A DNA stretch of 6,722 nucleotides from Oceanihabitans sp. GTDB taxonomy: Bacteria > Bacteroidota > Bacteroidia > Flavobacteriales > Flavobacteriaceae. Of this stretch, positions 5,538 through 6,722 are shown in pieces. The notes beneath the pieces are model-generated. The model did not search any database and had not been told where the DNA came from. It saw only the letters and a program-made list of their open reading frames with translations. The position numbers were made by a program, and so were the translations under genes. The stretch is taken from assembly GCA_018067265.1 (NCBI GenBank), contig JAGPUY010000124.1:1-6722 (forward strand), read 5' to 3'. Position 1 is the first letter of the stretch, and every line of letters begins with the position of its first letter.

Positions 5538-6704
5538 CTATACGCAATTCTTTTGAAAGGCTTTGTACCATCGCTCTGGTATTATATTGTTACAAGCATC
5601 TACATAATCCTGATGCATGCAAGGTAATAACGTATGTCTTTTTAATTTATTATTCACTTCGTTTAAAAAAGGTATTTCAATCCACCATCTACCTGTTTTT
5701 ATACTTTTATAAAAAACCAAATCTTGATCTTCTATGAGTGTAATAAACTTTTGATAATTATTTTCATCTTTAAAATCATCATCTTTTACTCTATAATTTA
5801 CGCCTTCTATAAAGTACCAGATAATTTGAGATATAAGCATAGCGCTTATTTCATCGTCTTTAGAAGGTTTATATTCCCAAAGACCAAAAGAAGTCACTTT
5901 GTTACTTATTCCTGCGTAGCGTGAAATAGCACAGATCTCTTTACCGTCTAAACCATTTGGGGATACTCTTTGATTTAAACTTACTTCGGACGACTTAATT
6001 GCGCCTAAATCAATACTTACAATATTTGCATCTCGCATGATAGGTTCTACAACGGTAATATCATTAGAAACTTGACCTAAACGGTATGCATCGAAATACA
6101 ATTTTTCCATTAAATCTATTTCTTCTTGCGAATTGAAATAGGTTTGATAACCAATTGCGGAATAATTAAATAAATTAAATGGCTGATCCAATATTATTTT
6201 ACCAACAAAACTTTTGTTTTTCATTGGTTTTGCAGAATCTCCTAAATCAAATTTAGAATCTACATTAACAATATTCACCATTGGTATGATATCATCGTAA
6301 GCACGATAATTAGCGTAGGTTAGATCTTGACTTCCTCCAATTATAATAGGTATAATTCCTTTTTCGACTAAAATAGTAATGGTAGTCTTTAAAGCAAAGT
6401 AGGTATCTTCAACAGATTCGCCTTTATTAATATCACCTAAATCGGCAATACTGGTATTCCAACTACCAGGAAAAAGGGCATAAAAGGATTTTCGTATTTC
6501 GTTTAAGTTGAAATCTTCTCCTATATAGTCTACATCATTTCTAGTTTCAAGAACTCCTAATATAGCGAGATGTACACCATCTAACTCTGGAATACCTTCT
6601 TGTTTAGAATGTATTTTTAATTTTCTACCTAAAGCCTGTACTGGCAATAATTCATTGTGCGCTAAAACTAAGTCGGAAACTGGTGAAAGAAAATCAAAAT
6701 TCAT
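5538..6704 (-). CDS. Arginase/formimidoylglutamase-fold protein with degenerate metal site
   Basis: The 388-residue product has the overall order of motifs of the ureohydrolase family (arginase, agmatinase, formimidoylglutamase HutG), whose members hydrolyse guanidino or formimino groups with two Mn ions. The motifs are altered. GGxH is IIGGSQD (121-127), with Q126 in place of the metal-binding His. DAHxD is DSKFD (149-153), with K151 in place of His. SxDxD is SIDLG (230-234), with G234 in place of Asp. D149, D153 and D232 remain. A VxExxP-like GLWEYKP (274-280) is present. About 90 residues (300-388) extend past the usual end, including TGRWWIEIPF (337-346). There is no signal peptide, so it is cytoplasmic. 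It would often be annotated formimidoylglutamase, but the visible residues argue against normal Mn-dependent hydrolase activity, so I give no symbol. It lies upstream of gldK in the same direction, separated by a probable terminator. The fold is fairly sure, the function unknown. Confidence 0.85.
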   Translation of the reverse strand: MNFDFLSPVSDLVLAHNELLPVQALGRKLKIHSKQEGIPELDGVHLAILGVLETRNDVDYIGEDFNLNEIRKSFYALFPGSWNTSIADLGDINKGESVEDTYFALKTTITILVEKGIIPIIIGGSQDLTYANYRAYDDIIPMVNIVNVDSKFDLGDSAKPMKNKSFVGKIILDQPFNLFNYSAIGYQTYFNSQEEIDLMEKLYFDAYRLGQVSNDITVVEPIMRDANIVSIDLGAIKSSEVSLNQRVSPNGLDGKEICAISRYAGISNKVTSFGLWEYKPSKDDEISAMLISQIIWYFIEGVNYRVKDDDFKDENNYQKFITLIEDQDLVFYKSIKTGRWWIEIPFLNEVNNKLKRHTLLPCMHQDYVDACNNIIPERWYKAFQKNCV

Positions 6705-6722
6705 GTACTATCTATTTCTTTT

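Noticed and set aside
5724..5924. Plus-strand open frame of 66 codons with a hydrophobic, Ile/Phe-rich start
   Set aside because: Antisense to the arginase-like gene; hydrophobicity comes from reading AT-rich DNA in the opposite frame, with no supporting context.
1..6722. CRISPR arrays, insertion sequences, tRNA or rRNA genes, or a new defence system
   Set aside because: No regularly spaced repeats, transposase frames, terminal inverted repeats or tRNA-like folds were seen; nearly all the window is accounted for by six conserved-looking genes on one strand.
6705..6722. Leader or promoter of the arginase-like gene
   Set aside because: Only 18 bases are visible upstream of its start, too few to judge.

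Overview
The window comes from an AT-rich member of the Bacteroidota, most likely a marine-type Flavobacteriaceae. This is inferred from the gldK-gldL-gldM-gldN cluster, which encodes the motor and periplasmic ring core of the type IX secretion system (T9SS) and gliding machinery, from long A/T-rich spacers without Shine-Dalgarno sequences, and from a promoter-like site of the Bacteroidota TTG / TAnnTTTG type. All supported genes lie on the minus strand, so transcription runs from high to low coordinates.

Layout in transcription order: (1) 6704-5538, a complete arginase/formimidoylglutamase-fold protein in which several metal-binding residues of the ureohydrolase family are replaced; (2) 5537-5374, a spacer holding a probable terminator for that gene and a candidate promoter for the gld operon; (3) 5373-4009 gldK, 3939-3304 gldL, 3257-1692 gldM and 1649-750 gldN, spaced by 69, 46 and 42 bases with no convincing terminator between them, so probably one operon; (4) 732-693, a strong intrinsic terminator just after gldN; (5) 651-1, the N-terminal 217 codons of a DAO-type FAD-dependent oxidoreductase whose C-terminus lies outside the window.

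From knowledge of the family, GldL and GldM form the proton-driven inner-membrane motor, GldM spans the periplasm, and the lipoprotein GldK with GldN forms the ring under the outer membrane that GldM contacts. The charged residues linked to proton coupling are present here (GldL K28, H31, E46, E56; GldM R9), so the motor looks intact. No second gldN-like gene (gldO) follows gldN.

The gld operon itself is a known system. The least explained parts of the window are the degenerate arginase-like protein next to it, the flavoprotein on its other side, and short AT-rich motifs that recur in the gld intergenic leaders.
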